The notes beneath the pieces were generated by a model that was given only the letters and a program-made list of their open reading frames with translations, was not told where the DNA came from and did not search any database. From Pseudomonas sp. CBZ-4 (GTDB lineage: Bacteria; Pseudomonadota; Gammaproteobacteria; Pseudomonadales; Pseudomonadaceae), in assembly GCF_000346755.1 (NCBI RefSeq), contig NZ_ANNV01000042.1, positions 1 through 64,000 on the forward strand: a stretch of 64,000 bases of DNA, read 5' to 3'. Positions within the stretch are counted from its first letter, which is position 1; each line of letters opens with the position of its first letter. Made by a program: the position numbers and the translations under genes. This document shows, piece by piece, positions 17,945 through 27,774 of this stretch.

Positions 17945-19315
17945 ATGGCTAGTTCAACGATTTCCGGCCCAGGTTCGGGCTACAACACGCAAGCGATCGT
18001 CGAGGCACTGGTTGGGGCTGAAAAGGCACCCAAGCTGGCCCAGATCACCAGTCAGCAAAAAGACGCGACTATCAAGTTGTCGGCTGTCGGCTCGATCAAA
18101 ACCGCGTTGGAAGCCTATCAGGCGGCAATCACCAAGTTGAACAATGTCTCTGCGTTCAACGGGCTTTCTGCCAGTTCTTCCGAAGACAAGAACATCAAGG
18201 TCACCTTGGGTGACGGTGCTTCCAGCGGCAAGTACGAGGTAAAGGTCGATAGCCTGGCCACCGCCGCCAAAGTCACCAGCAAGGTGAATACGGACGGTGC
18301 CACGGGCAAGGCCAACAGCACTGACGAAGCGCAGACGTTGACCATTAACCAGGGCGACAAAAGCTACGACGTGGTGATTGCCGGCGGCGCGACCCTCAAG
18401 GAAGTGCGTGAAGCCATCAACACCCAGCTCTCGGCCCAGGGTATCAGTGCCAACGTGCTGAGCGACTCCAACGGCGCACGTCTGGTCCTGACGTCGACCA
18501 AGACCGGCGATGGCACCGATATCACCCTCAGCGGTGACTCGGAGCTTGCCGTCGGTTACGACCAAGGCAAGCCCCCGGCCAACGCCAAGTACAGCATCGA
18601 CGGCGTCGCGATGTCGTCCGCCACCAACAAGATCGATTCCGCCATCAGTGGTGTGACCCTCGACTTGCTGGCCGTTGACTTGACCAAGCCGACCACCACC
18701 ATCACCGTGGCCACCAATACCGACACCTTGAAGACCTCGGTGCAGTCCTTCGTTACCGCGTACAACGCGTTGACTACGGCGATCAACACCCAGACCAAGG
18801 TGACCGCCACAGGCGATGCGTCGACGACCGTTGCGGGCGCCTTGACGGGTGATGCGTCGATGCGTCAGCTGGTGAACAGCATGCGTACCGAACTGACCAG
18901 CGGCTCCGGTGCGGGCAGCATGACCAGCCTGGCACAGATGGGGATTACCACGGACCAGAAAACCGGCCTGTTGACCCTGGACGACAAGGCGTGGGACAAG
19001 GCAGTGGTCAAGGGCGCTGGCGATGTGGCCAAGTTCTTCACTGGCGACACGGGCTTGATCACCCGCATGAACAAAGCCACCGCCAGCTACGTCGGCACCA
19101 CCGGCACCCTGGCGACGCGCGCCACCGACCTCAACAACAAGTTGACCTCGCTGACCACCGAATCCTCCGACCTGGACGTGCGCATGGAGGCCTTGAAGAA
19201 GTCCCTGAGCGCCAAGTACACCGCGATGGACACGATGATCGCGCAGATCAACGCCAGCAGCTCCAGCATCATGACGACCCTCAACTCGCTGAACAACGCG
19301 AAGTCGTCGTCCTGA
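17945..19315 (+). CDS. fliD: Flagellar filament cap FliD
   Basis: A 456-residue hook-associated protein 2 that caps the filament and helps flagellin fold and add. The open frame begins 20 codons earlier, but the ATG at 17945 has AAGGAGA upstream and starts MASSTISGPGSGYNTQAIV as in the family. The C-terminal coiled-coil end (LTTESSDLDVRMEALKKSL) is present. Confidence 0.95.
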   Translation: MASSTISGPGSGYNTQAIVEALVGAEKAPKLAQITSQQKDATIKLSAVGSIKTALEAYQAAITKLNNVSAFNGLSASSSEDKNIKVTLGDGASSGKYEVKVDSLATAAKVTSKVNTDGATGKANSTDEAQTLTINQGDKSYDVVIAGGATLKEVREAINTQLSAQGISANVLSDSNGARLVLTSTKTGDGTDITLSGDSELAVGYDQGKPPANAKYSIDGVAMSSATNKIDSAISGVTLDLLAVDLTKPTTTITVATNTDTLKTSVQSFVTAYNALTTAINTQTKVTATGDASTTVAGALTGDASMRQLVNSMRTELTSGSGAGSMTSLAQMGITTDQKTGLLTLDDKAWDKAVVKGAGDVAKFFTGDTGLITRMNKATASYVGTTGTLATRATDLNNKLTSLTTESSDLDVRMEALKKSLSAKYTAMDTMIAQINASSSSIMTTLNSLNNAKSSS

Positions 19316-19321
19316 TTCGTG

Positions 19322-19339
19322 GGGGCGCTTCGGCGCCCC
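19322..19339 (+). other. UUCG hairpin after fliD
   Basis: GGGGCGC-TTCG-GCGCCCC is a 7-bp stem with the very stable UUCG tetraloop, 6 bases after the fliD stop. No T run follows, so it is more likely an mRNA 3'-end stabiliser than a full terminator. Confidence 0.6.
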
Positions 19340-19380
19340 GCAGCAGGCTTTACCGGTGGTCTGGCGTATGACGCCTGGAT

Positions 19381-19407
19381 TAAAGAATTTTGTGACGTGG
19401 TCGAAAA
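19381..19407 (+). promoter_or_regulatory. Possible sigma-28 promoter for fliS-fliT
   Basis: TAAAGAAT-N11-GTCGAAAA matches the FliA consensus TAAAGTTT-N11-GCCGATAA at 12 of 16 positions with exact spacing, 48 bases before fliS. It is seen by eye only, but it would put the chaperones under late-class control. Confidence 0.45.
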
Positions 19408-19454
19408 ACTGGTTAAGCAACCCTATTCGACATGGCCAGTAACGAGGTAGCAAC

Positions 19455-19844
19455 ATGAACCCGATGAGAGCCCTTCGCCAGTACCAGAAGGTCAATTCCC
19501 ACGCCCAAGTCTCCGAAGCCAGCCCGCACCGCCTGGTGCAGATGCTGATGGAAGGCGGCCTTGATCGCATGGCGCAGGCCAAGGGGGCATTGAGCCGTGG
19601 CGATATCGCTCAGAAAGGTCTGATGCTGGGCAAGGCGATTGAAATCATCTCTGGCCTGCGTGATGGCCTCGAACCGGAAAAAGCGGAAGATCCGGCGTCG
19701 GTACAGCAGCTGGATGCGCTGTATGACTACATGAGCAACCGTCTGGTTGAAGCCAACCAGGTGAACGATGCCGACATGATCGACGAAGTCGCGCGGTTGC
19801 TGATTACCGTCAAGTCCGGCTGGGATGCCATCGCTCCACAATAA
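19455..19844 (+). CDS. fliS: Flagellin export chaperone FliS
   Basis: A 129-residue helical chaperone that binds the C terminus of flagellin in the cytosol. Family segments are RQYQKVNSHAQVSEASPHRLVQMLMEG and a C-terminal WDAI (quoted in part). GAGGT lies 9 bases before the ATG. It is followed by fliT after 25 bases. Confidence 0.95.
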   Translation: MNPMRALRQYQKVNSHAQVSEASPHRLVQMLMEGGLDRMAQAKGALSRGDIAQKGLMLGKAIEIISGLRDGLEPEKAEDPASVQQLDALYDYMSNRLVEANQVNDADMIDEVARLLITVKSGWDAIAPQ

Positions 19845-19869
19845 GGCCAAGCGCCTTGAGGTACACATC

Positions 19870-20166
19870 ATGAGCCAAGCACTGCAACGCATCGATGAAG
19901 CCCGCGACGCCCTGATAAGCGCGTTGGCCGAGCGCAATTGGGATGCTGTCGGTGAGCTGGATATGGGCTGCCGTGCGGTGATCGATGAGGTGCTCAGCGA
20001 GGCGCCGGTGGACGAGGATGCGCTGCGCGAAAAGCTGGAGAGTCTGCTGGCGGTGTATCAGCAGTTGCTGGAAGTGACCACTGGCGAAAGACAGGCGATT
20101 TTTGAAGAGATGTCGCAGATCAACCAAGCTAAAAATGCGTCAAAGGTTTACCATCTGTTCGGCTGA
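19870..20166 (+). CDS. fliT: FliT-like flagellar export chaperone
   Basis: A 98-residue, mostly helical protein starting MSQALQRIDEARDALISAL. The open frame begins 15 codons earlier inside fliS, but the ATG at 19870 follows a GAGGT site. Size, helical pattern and place directly after fliS match FliT, the FliD chaperone; sequence in this family is poorly conserved, so the name rests mainly on context. Confidence 0.75.
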   Translation: MSQALQRIDEARDALISALAERNWDAVGELDMGCRAVIDEVLSEAPVDEDALREKLESLLAVYQQLLEVTTGERQAIFEEMSQINQAKNASKVYHLFG

Positions 20167-20335
20167 ACGGGCTCAGTTAAACCGAATGCGCGTCATAAAT
20201 TTGACTGCGCGTGATTTTTTGACTTAACTAGTGCTGTTTTCAGATTTCAGAGGGGTGTAAAGCAGAAAATGCTTACAGCCATCTAGATTGCCCAGACTTC
20301 AGGGCACTTGAGTTAACTAGGGAAGTTGCTATTGC

Positions 20336-21808
20336 ATGTGGCGTGAAACCAAAATTCTGCTGATTGATGACGATAGCGTCCGCCGCCGCGATTTAGCGGT
20401 GATTTTGAATTTTCTTGGCGAAGAAAATCTGCCCTGCGGCAGCCATGACTGGCAGCAGGCGGTCAGCTCATTGTCATCGAGCCGTGAAGTCATTTGTGTG
20501 CTGATCGGGACGGTAAACGCTCCTGGCGCTGTTTTGGGCTTGTTGAAGACACTGTCTACGTGGGATGAGTTCCTTCCCGTGTTGCTGATGGGCGATATTT
20601 CTTCCGTCGAGCTGCCCGAAGACCAGCGCCGCCGCGTGCTGTCCACCCTGGAAATGCCGCCCAGCTACAGCAAATTGCTCGATTCCCTGCACCGCGCCCA
20701 GGTCTATCGCGAGATGTACGACCAGGCCCGCGAGCGCGGCCGCCACCGCGAACCCAACCTGTTCCGTAGCCTCGTCGGCACCAGCCGTGCGATCCAGCAC
20801 GTGCGCCAGATGATGCAGCAAGTGGCCGACACCGACGCCAGCGTGCTGATCCTCGGCGAGTCGGGCACCGGCAAGGAAGTGGTCGCGCGCAACTTGCACT
20901 ATCACTCCAAGCGCCGCGACGGGCCTTTTGTGCCGGTCAACTGTGGGGCGATCCCGGCAGAGCTGCTGGAAAGCGAATTATTCGGCCACGAGAAGGGCGC
21001 CTTTACCGGGGCGATCACCAGCCGTGCCGGGCGTTTCGAGCTGGCCAACGGCGGCACCCTGTTCCTTGACGAAATCGGCGATATGCCCCTGCCGATGCAG
21101 GTCAAGCTGCTGCGTGTGTTGCAGGAGCGTACCTTCGAGCGTGTGGGCAGCAACAAGACCCAGAGCGTCGATGTGCGCATCATCGCGGCCACCCACAAGA
21201 ACCTCGAAAGCATGATCGAGGTGGGCAGCTTCCGCGAAGACCTGTACTACCGCCTCAACGTTTTCCCAATCGAGATGGCCCCGCTGCGTGAGCGCGTGGA
21301 GGACATCCCGCTGCTGATGAACGAACTGATCTCGCGCATGGAGCACGAGAAGCGCGGTTCGATCCGTTTCAATTCCGCCGCGATCATGTCCCTGTGCCGC
21401 CACGGCTGGCCGGGCAACGTGCGTGAGCTGGCCAACCTGGTGGAGCGCATGGCGATCATGCACCCCTATGGTGTGATCGGCGTGGTCGAGCTGCCGAAGA
21501 AATTCCGCTACGTCGATGACGAAGACGAGCAGCTCAATGACATCCGCAGCGACATGGAAGAGCGGGTAGCGATCAACGGCCACACGCCGGACTTCGCGTC
21601 TACCGCCATGCTGCCGCCGGAAGGCTTGGACCTCAAAGACTACCTCGGCAACCTGGAACAAGGCCTGATCCAACAGGCCCTGGACGACGCCAACGGCATC
21701 GTCGCCCGCGCCGCCGAGCGCTTGCGTATCCGCCGCACCACCCTGGTGGAGAAGATGCGCAAGTACGGCATGAGCCGTCGAGATGGCGATGAACAGGCGG
21801 ATGATTGA
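20336..21808 (+). CDS. fleQ: Master flagellar regulator FleQ
   Basis: A 490-residue sigma-54 activator that starts the flagellar cascade and, with FleN and cyclic di-GMP, also governs matrix genes. It has a REC-like N domain (about 5-120), an AAA+ domain with Walker A GESGTGK (174-180) and GAFTGA (221-226), and a C-terminal Fis HTH. The cyclic di-GMP site is intact: LFRS at 142-145, Arg185-Asn186 and ELISR (Glu330, Arg334), with the same numbering as in P. aeruginosa FleQ. The ATG has only a weak GGAAG upstream. It is a single-gene unit, with a terminator after it. Confidence 0.97.
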   Translation: MWRETKILLIDDDSVRRRDLAVILNFLGEENLPCGSHDWQQAVSSLSSSREVICVLIGTVNAPGAVLGLLKTLSTWDEFLPVLLMGDISSVELPEDQRRRVLSTLEMPPSYSKLLDSLHRAQVYREMYDQARERGRHREPNLFRSLVGTSRAIQHVRQMMQQVADTDASVLILGESGTGKEVVARNLHYHSKRRDGPFVPVNCGAIPAELLESELFGHEKGAFTGAITSRAGRFELANGGTLFLDEIGDMPLPMQVKLLRVLQERTFERVGSNKTQSVDVRIIAATHKNLESMIEVGSFREDLYYRLNVFPIEMAPLRERVEDIPLLMNELISRMEHEKRGSIRFNSAAIMSLCRHGWPGNVRELANLVERMAIMHPYGVIGVVELPKKFRYVDDEDEQLNDIRSDMEERVAINGHTPDFASTAMLPPEGLDLKDYLGNLEQGLIQQALDDANGIVARAAERLRIRRTTLVEKMRKYGMSRRDGDEQADD

Positions 21809-21820
21809 CGCCTAAATCAC

Positions 21821-21850
21821 AAACCGCTGATTAGTCAGCGGTTTTTTTTT
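21821..21850 (+). terminator. Terminator after fleQ
   Basis: AACCGCTGA-TTAG-TCAGCGGTT followed by T8 is a textbook Rho-independent terminator. It sits directly against the sigma-54 promoter of fleSR. Confidence 0.95.
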
Positions 21851-21865
21851 AGGCACGGGTATTGC
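21851..21865 (+). promoter_or_regulatory. Sigma-54 promoter of fleSR
   Basis: AGGCACGGGTATTGC is an almost perfect -24/-12 element (GGCACG...TTGC, N10 spacing). Predicted start about 40 bases before fleS. Its -24 box abuts the T run of the fleQ terminator. Confidence 0.88.
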
Positions 21866-21916
21866 TACAACCCTCGCAACGTTCCGTTTAACTGACGGTC
21901 AGCCAAGCGAGAGAGC

Positions 21917-23110
21917 ATGATGCCCCACGCCGCCCAACTATCTTCGGCTCCCGATGCCGAACAGCTCAGCCGCAATGGCCTGGAACAGGCCTTTTCGCTG
22001 TTCAACCAGATGTCCAGCCAACTGACAGACTCCTACAGCCTGCTGGAAGCCCGGGTTTCCGAGCTTAAAGGCGAGCTGGCGGTGGTCAGTGCGCAGCGCA
22101 TGGAAGAGCTGGCCGAGAAAGAGCGCCTGGCCAACCGTCTGCAAAACCTGTTGTCGCTGTTGCCCGGTGGCGTGATCGTCATCGACGAAGACGGCCGCGT
22201 GCGCGAAGCCAACCCGGCCGCCTGCGACATGCTCGGCCTGCCGCTGGAAGGCGAGCTGTGGCGCCACGTGATCACCCGCTGCTTCGCGCCCCGTGAAGAC
22301 GACGGCCATGAAATCTCCCTGAAAGACGGCCGCCGCCTGTCCATCGCCACGCGCTCGCTTGATGCCGAGCCCGGCCAGCTGGTGCTGCTCAACGACCTCA
22401 CCGAAACCCGTCACCTGCAAGACCAACTGGCGCGCCATGAGCGTTTGTCGTCGTTGGGCAGGATGGTCGCTTCTTTGGCGCATCAGATCCGCACGCCGCT
22501 GTCGGCCGCGCTGATCTACGCCAGTCATTTGACTGATGAGCAACTGCCGCCAGAAACCCAGCAACGTTTTGCTGGCAGGCTCAAGGAGCGTCTGCACGAA
22601 TTGGAGCACCAGGTGCGCGACATGCTGGTGTTCGCCCGCGGCGAATTGCCGCTGACCGACCGAGTCACCCCGGCCGAGCTGATGCGCGCCCTGCAAGCCG
22701 CCGCGAGCACTCATATCCAGGAGGCCGAAGTGCGCTGGCAATGCGACAGCCACCTCGGCGAGTTGCTGTGCAACCGCGACACCCTGGTCGGCGCCTTGCT
22801 CAACCTGATCGAAAACGCCACCCAGGCCAGCACCCCCGGCGCGCGCCTGAAGATTCACCTGTACAGCCGCGCGCAAACCCTGCGCCTGTGCATCAGTGAC
22901 AGCGGCAGTGGCATCGACCCGCAGGTGCTGCAGCGCCTCGGCGAACCCTTTTTCACCACCAAGACCAACGGAACGGGCCTGGGCCTGACCGTGGTCAAGG
23001 CCGTGGCACGCGCCCATCAGGGAGAATTGCAGCTGCGTTCCCGATTGGGGCGTGGCACCTGTGCATTGATGACCTTGCCGCTGTTTTCAGGCGCGGCAAG
23101 CGCGGAGTAA
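21917..23110 (+). CDS. fleS: Flagellar sensor histidine kinase FleS
   Basis: A 397-residue cytosolic kinase, partner of FleR. It has a coiled coil (about 45-80), a PAS domain (about 78-165), a HisKA region with phospho-accepting His189 in SLAHQIRTPL, and a HATPase domain with NLIENATQAS, DSGSGI and TNGTGLGL boxes. No membrane segment is visible, in keeping with FleS/FlrB sensing an assembly checkpoint rather than an outside signal. It is separated from fleR by 6 bases. Confidence 0.95.
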   Translation: MMPHAAQLSSAPDAEQLSRNGLEQAFSLFNQMSSQLTDSYSLLEARVSELKGELAVVSAQRMEELAEKERLANRLQNLLSLLPGGVIVIDEDGRVREANPAACDMLGLPLEGELWRHVITRCFAPREDDGHEISLKDGRRLSIATRSLDAEPGQLVLLNDLTETRHLQDQLARHERLSSLGRMVASLAHQIRTPLSAALIYASHLTDEQLPPETQQRFAGRLKERLHELEHQVRDMLVFARGELPLTDRVTPAELMRALQAAASTHIQEAEVRWQCDSHLGELLCNRDTLVGALLNLIENATQASTPGARLKIHLYSRAQTLRLCISDSGSGIDPQVLQRLGEPFFTTKTNGTGLGLTVVKAVARAHQGELQLRSRLGRGTCALMTLPLFSGAASAE

Positions 23111-23116
23111 GCGAAC

Positions 23117-24493
23117 ATGGCAATCAAGGTTTTATTGGTAGAAGACGATCGCGCCCTGCGTGAGGCATTGGCTGACACGCTGTTGTTGGCGGGCCATGAC
23201 TATCGGGCGGTCGGTTCAGCCGAGGAAGCCTTGCACGCGGTCGAGCAGGAACCCTTCAGCCTGGTGGTCAGCGACGTCAACATGCCCGGCATGGACGGCC
23301 ACCAGTTGCTCGGCCTGCTGCGCGCCCGCCAGCCGCAATTGCCGGTGCTGCTGATGACCGCCCATGGCGCCGTGGAGCGCGCGGTCGACGCCATGCGCCA
23401 AGGCGCGGCGGATTACCTGGTCAAGCCGTTCGAACCGAAAGCCCTGATCGAGCTGGTGGCCCGTCATGCCCTCGGCGTACTGCCGGCCAGCGACGGCGAA
23501 GGGCCGATTGCCTTCGAGCCGGCCAGTGCGCAATTGCTGGAACTGGCCGCCCGCGTGGCGCGCAGCGACTCCACGGTATTGATCTCCGGCGAGTCCGGCA
23601 CCGGCAAGGAGGTGCTGGCGCGCTATATCCACCAGCAATCCAGCCGCGCCAGCCAGCCGTTTGTCGCGATCAACTGCGCGGCGATCCCCGACAACATGCT
23701 GGAAGCCACCTTGTTCGGCCATGAAAAGGGCTCGTTCACCGGTGCCATTGCGGCCCAGGCGGGCAAGTTCGAACAAGCCGACGGCGGCACGATCCTGCTC
23801 GATGAGATTTCCGAAATGCCCCTGGGCCTGCAAGCCAAGTTGCTGCGCGTGTTGCAGGAGCGTGAAGTGGAGCGGGTCGGCGCACGCAAGCCGATCCAGC
23901 TGGATATCCGTGTGGTCGCCACCACCAACCGCGACCTCGCCGGCGAAGTGGCGGCGGGGCGTTTCCGTGAGGATCTGTTCTACCGCCTGTCGGTGTTCCC
24001 CCTGGCGTGGCGCCCGCTGCGTGAACGCCCGGCGGACATCATTCCGCTGGCCGAGCGCCTGCTGAACAACCACGTCAAAAAAATGAAGCACGCCCAGGCA
24101 CGTCTGTCGGGCGAGGCCCAGGCGTGCCTGATCGCCTATCCATGGCCCGGCAACGTGCGGGAATTGGACAATGCGATCCAGCGCGCGCTGATCCTGCAAC
24201 AGGGCGGCCTGATCCAGCCCCAGGATTTCTGCCTGGCCATGGGCAGTGGCGCGGCGCCATTGCCGAGCCTGGCACCCGCGCCGGTGCCTGTCGAAGCCGA
24301 ATCTGCCGGTGCCCTGGGCGACGACCTGCGCCGCCGCGAATTCCAGATGATCATCGACACCCTGCGCGCCGAGCGCGGCCGCCGCAAAGAGGCCGCCGAA
24401 CGCCTGGGCATCAGTCCGCGCACCCTGCGCTACAAGCTGGCGCAGATGCGCGATGCGGGGATGGATGTGGAAGCGTATCTGTTTGCCACCTAA
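23117..24493 (+). CDS. fleR: Sigma-54 response regulator FleR
   Basis: A 458-residue NtrC-type regulator for mid-class flagellar operons. The receiver has Asp10/Asp11, phospho-site Asp53 (SDVNMPGMDG) and Lys103. The AAA+ domain has Walker A GESGTGK at 159-165 and the sigma-54 loop as GSFTGA (206-211), a tolerated variant of GAFTGA. A Fis-type HTH closes the protein (RRKEAAERLGISPRTLRYKL). The fleSR transcript ends at a hairpin after the stop. Confidence 0.96.
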   Translation: MAIKVLLVEDDRALREALADTLLLAGHDYRAVGSAEEALHAVEQEPFSLVVSDVNMPGMDGHQLLGLLRARQPQLPVLLMTAHGAVERAVDAMRQGAADYLVKPFEPKALIELVARHALGVLPASDGEGPIAFEPASAQLLELAARVARSDSTVLISGESGTGKEVLARYIHQQSSRASQPFVAINCAAIPDNMLEATLFGHEKGSFTGAIAAQAGKFEQADGGTILLDEISEMPLGLQAKLLRVLQEREVERVGARKPIQLDIRVVATTNRDLAGEVAAGRFREDLFYRLSVFPLAWRPLRERPADIIPLAERLLNNHVKKMKHAQARLSGEAQACLIAYPWPGNVRELDNAIQRALILQQGGLIQPQDFCLAMGSGAAPLPSLAPAPVPVEAESAGALGDDLRRREFQMIIDTLRAERGRRKEAAERLGISPRTLRYKLAQMRDAGMDVEAYLFAT

Positions 24494-24501
24494 CTGGTAC
24501 C

Positions 24502-24530
24502 AAGGCCGACAAGCTTTGTCGCCTTTTCTT
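24502..24530 (+). terminator. Terminator after fleSR
   Basis: AAGGC(C)GACAA-GCT-TTGTCGCCTT forms a 10-bp stem with one bulged C, followed by TTCTT. It lies 8 bases after the fleR stop. Confidence 0.75.
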
Positions 24531-24547
24531 ACGAATCGATACAGAGC

Positions 24548-24562
24548 TGGCACCCTTGTTGC
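24548..24562 (+). promoter_or_regulatory. Sigma-54 promoter of fliEFGHIJ
   Basis: TGGCACCCTTGTTGC matches the -24/-12 consensus with N10 between GG and GC. Predicted start about 51 bases before fliE. Confidence 0.9.
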
Positions 24563-24624
24563 TACTTCCCCTAGTAATTGCGGCGTAGTGTCAAAAATTT
24601 GCGGGTTGTCGGAGAGAGAAGGTC

Positions 24625-24954
24625 ATGAGCCAGGGTATTGAGTTCAATCGGTTGATGTTGGATATGCGCTCCATGCAAATGGATGCCATGGCTCAACCGA
24701 AATCCGTCGCGCAAGCGCCGGAATTGGGCCAAAGCAGCTTCGCCGACATGCTCGGCCAGGCGATCAATAAAGTCAGTGACACCCAGCAAGCCTCCAGCCA
24801 GTTGGCCACCGCGTTCGAAATCGGCAAAAGCGGCGTGGACCTCACCGATGTGATGGTCGCTTCGCAAAAAGCCAGCGTGTCGTTCCAGGCGTTGACCCAG
24901 GTGCGTAACAAGTTGGTTCAAGCCTATCAAGACATCATGCAGATGCCGGTTTAA
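24625..24954 (+). CDS. fliE: Flagellar hook-basal body protein FliE
   Basis: A 109-residue protein that joins the MS ring to the rod. The conserved C-terminal half is [20 protein letters not shown] followed by [21 protein letters not shown] (in part). A GGAGAGAGAAGG ribosome site precedes the ATG. It is the first gene of fliEFGHIJ. Confidence 0.96.
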   Translation: MSQGIEFNRLMLDMRSMQMDAMAQPKSVAQAPELGQSSFADMLGQAINKVSDTQQASSQLATAFEIGKSGVDLTDVMVASQKASVSFQALTQVRNKLVQAYQDIMQMPV

Positions 24955-24970
24955 GGACGAGATTTAAGTC

Positions 24971-26752
24971 ATGGCAGAAGCAGTCGTGGACAACGCACCC
25001 GCCAAGGCAGACGGCAAGCCGCCGCTGTTTGGCCTGTCGTTCCTGGAAAACCTCTCCGAAATGACCATGTTGCGTCAGGTGGGCCTGATGGTCGGCCTGG
25101 CTGCCAGCGTGGCGATTGGTTTTGCCGTGGTGTTGTGGTCGCAGCAACCGGATTACCGCCCGTTGTACGGCAGCCTGGCGGGCATGGATTCCAAGCAGAT
25201 CATGGAAACCCTCGCCGCCGCCGACATCGCCTACACCGTCGAGCCCAACTCCGGCGCCTTGCTGGTCAAGGCCGACGACGTGGCCCGTGCGCGCATGAAA
25301 CTCGCCGCCGCCGGCGTGACGCCGTCCGACGCCAATATCGGTTTTGAAATCCTCGACAAAGACCAGGGCCTGGGCACTTCCCAGTTCATGGAAGCCACCC
25401 GCTATCGTCGCGGCCTGGAAGGCGAGTTGGCCCGCACCATCTCCAGCCTGAACAACGTCAAGGGCGCCCGCGTGCACTTGGCCATCCCGAAAAGCTCGGT
25501 GTTTGTGCGCGATGAGCGCAAGCCAAGCGCCTCGGTGCTGGTGGAGCTGTTCTCCGGCCGCTCCCTCGAGCCTGGCCAGGTGCTGGCGATCATCAACCTG
25601 GTGGCCACCAGCGTGCCTGAGTTGAGCAAGTCGCAGATCACCGTGGTCGACCAGAAGGGCAACCTGCTGTCGGACATGGCCGAGAACTCCGCGCTGACCC
25701 AGGCCGGCAAGCAATTCGACTACAGCCGCCGCATGGAAAGCATGCTCACCCAGCGCGTGCACAACATCCTGCAACCGGTGCTCGGCAACGACCGCTACAA
25801 GGCGGAAGTGTCGGCCGATGTGGACTTCAGCGCCGTCGAGTCGACCTCCGAACAATTCAATCCGGACCAGCCCGCGCTGCGCAGCGAGCAGTCCACCAGC
25901 GAACAACGCACCGCCAGCAGTGGCCCGCAAGGTGTGCCGGGTGCCCTCAGCAACCAGCCACCTGCACCAGCCTCGGCGCCGCAAACCACTGGTGGCGCCG
26001 CAGCCACCGCGGGCGCCATCGCCCCGGGCCAACCGCTGCTGGACGCCAACGGCCAGCAGATCATGGACCCGGCCACCGGCCAGCCGATGCTCGCCCCGTA
26101 CCCGGCGGACAAGCGTAACCAGTCCACCAAGAACTTCGAGCTCGACCGTTCCATCAGCCACACCAAGCAGCAACAGGGCCGCGTCAATCGCCTGTCGGTG
26201 TCGGTGGTGGTCGATGATCAGGTCAAGGTCAACGCCGCGGACGGCACCATTACCCGTGCGCCATGGGGTGCCGATGAGTTGGCGCGCTTCACTCGCCTGG
26301 TGCAGGACGCAGTCGGTTTCGACGCCAGCCGTGGCGACAGCGTCAGCGTGATCAACATGCCGTTCTCCGCCGAGCGTGGTGAAGTGATCGCCGAAGCGGC
26401 GTTCTACACGCAGCCGTGGTTCTGGGACATCGTCAAGCAAGTGCTGGGTGTGTTGTTCATCCTGGTGCTGGTGTTCGGCGTGCTGCGCCCGGTGCTCAAC
26501 AACATCACCGGCAACGGCAGCAAGAAACAACTGGCAGCCTTTGGTGGCAGCGACGTCGAGTTGGGTGGCATGGGCGGCCTGGACGGCGAACTGGCCAACG
26601 ACCGCGTCAGCCTCGGCGGCCCGCAAAGCATCCTGTTGCCAAGCCCGAGCGAAGGGTACGACGCGCAGTTGAATGCAATCAAAAGTCTGGTGGCAGAAGA
26701 TCCGGGTCGTGTGGCCCAGGTCGTGAAAGAGTGGATCAACGCAGATGAGTGA
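24971..26752 (+). CDS. fliF: MS-ring protein FliF
   Basis: A 593-residue inner-membrane protein that forms the MS ring. It has two membrane segments (about 36-56 and 484-502), ring-building motifs between them, a Pro/Ala/Gln-rich periplasmic insertion (about 310-380), and a C-terminal cytosolic tail (ESDPGRVAQVVKEWINADE-like end) that binds FliG. The last 8 bases overlap fliG, so the two are coupled. Confidence 0.97.
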   Translation: MAEAVVDNAPAKADGKPPLFGLSFLENLSEMTMLRQVGLMVGLAASVAIGFAVVLWSQQPDYRPLYGSLAGMDSKQIMETLAAADIAYTVEPNSGALLVKADDVARARMKLAAAGVTPSDANIGFEILDKDQGLGTSQFMEATRYRRGLEGELARTISSLNNVKGARVHLAIPKSSVFVRDERKPSASVLVELFSGRSLEPGQVLAIINLVATSVPELSKSQITVVDQKGNLLSDMAENSALTQAGKQFDYSRRMESMLTQRVHNILQPVLGNDRYKAEVSADVDFSAVESTSEQFNPDQPALRSEQSTSEQRTASSGPQGVPGALSNQPPAPASAPQTTGGAAATAGAIAPGQPLLDANGQQIMDPATGQPMLAPYPADKRNQSTKNFELDRSISHTKQQQGRVNRLSVSVVVDDQVKVNAADGTITRAPWGADELARFTRLVQDAVGFDASRGDSVSVINMPFSAERGEVIAEAAFYTQPWFWDIVKQVLGVLFILVLVFGVLRPVLNNITGNGSKKQLAAFGGSDVELGGMGGLDGELANDRVSLGGPQSILLPSPSEGYDAQLNAIKSLVAEDPGRVAQVVKEWINADE

Positions 26753-27764
26753 TAATCGAGCCGCTGTTGCCAAGCTCACCAAGGTCGACAAAGCGGCGGT
26801 TCTGCTGCTGTCCCTCGGTGAAACCGATGCCGCCCAAGTGCTGCGTCACATGGGCCCCAAAGAGGTTCAGCGCGTCGGCGTGGCCATGGCGCAAATGCGC
26901 AATGTGCACCGCGAGCAAGTCGAACAGGTGATGAGCGAGTTCGTCGAGATCGTCGGCGACCAGACCAGCCTGGGCGTCGGCTCCGACAGCTACATCCGCA
27001 AGATGCTCACCTCGGCCCTGGGCGAAGACAAGGCCAACGGCCTGATCGACCGCATCCTGCTGGGCGGCAACACCAGTGGCCTCGACAGCCTCAAGTGGAT
27101 GGAGCCGCGCGCGGTTGCCGACGTGATCCGCTTCGAACACCCGCAGATCCAGGCCATCGTCGTGGCTTATCTGGACCCGGACCAGGCCGGTGAAGTGCTT
27201 GGCCACTTCGACCATAAGGTGCGCCTGGACATCATCCTGCGCGTGTCGTCGCTGAACACCGTGCAGCCGGCGGCGCTGAAAGAACTCAACACGATCCTGG
27301 AGAAGCAGTTCTCCGGCAACTCGAATGCCGCGCGGACCACCTTGGGTGGTATCAAGCGTGCCGCCGACATCATGAACTTCCTCGACAGCTCGGTCGAAGG
27401 CCAGCTGATGGACTCGATCCGCGAGATCGACGACACCCTGTCGGGCCAGATCGAAGACCTCATGTTCGTGTTCAACAACCTCTCCGATGTCGACGACCGT
27501 GGCATCCAGGCGTTGCTGCGCGAAGTGTCCTCCGACGTGCTGGTGCTGGCCCTCAAGGGTTCGGACGAAGGCGTCAAGGAGAAGATCTTCAAGAACATGT
27601 CCAAGCGTGCGTCCGAACTGTTGCGCGACGACCTCGAAGCCAAGGGCCCGGTGCGCGTCAGCGACGTGGAAACGGCGCAGAAAGAAATCCTCACCATTGC
27701 CCGCCGTATGGCCGAAGCCGGAGAAATCGTTCTCGGCGGGAAGGGCGGCGAAGAAATGATCTAA
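26745..27764 (+). CDS. fliG: Flagellar switch protein FliG
   Basis: A 339-residue rotor protein of the C ring that takes torque from the stators. The EHPQ motif (FEHPQIQAIVVAYL) and the C-terminal torque helix with alternating charges (DDRGIQALLREV, SDEGVKEKIFKNMSKRASE) are clear. It overlaps fliF by 8 bases. Confidence 0.98.
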   Translation: MSDNRAAVAKLTKVDKAAVLLLSLGETDAAQVLRHMGPKEVQRVGVAMAQMRNVHREQVEQVMSEFVEIVGDQTSLGVGSDSYIRKMLTSALGEDKANGLIDRILLGGNTSGLDSLKWMEPRAVADVIRFEHPQIQAIVVAYLDPDQAGEVLGHFDHKVRLDIILRVSSLNTVQPAALKELNTILEKQFSGNSNAARTTLGGIKRAADIMNFLDSSVEGQLMDSIREIDDTLSGQIEDLMFVFNNLSDVDDRGIQALLREVSSDVLVLALKGSDEGVKEKIFKNMSKRASELLRDDLEAKGPVRVSDVETAQKEILTIARRMAEAGEIVLGGKGGEEMI

Positions 27765-27774
27765 GGCGCGCCCC

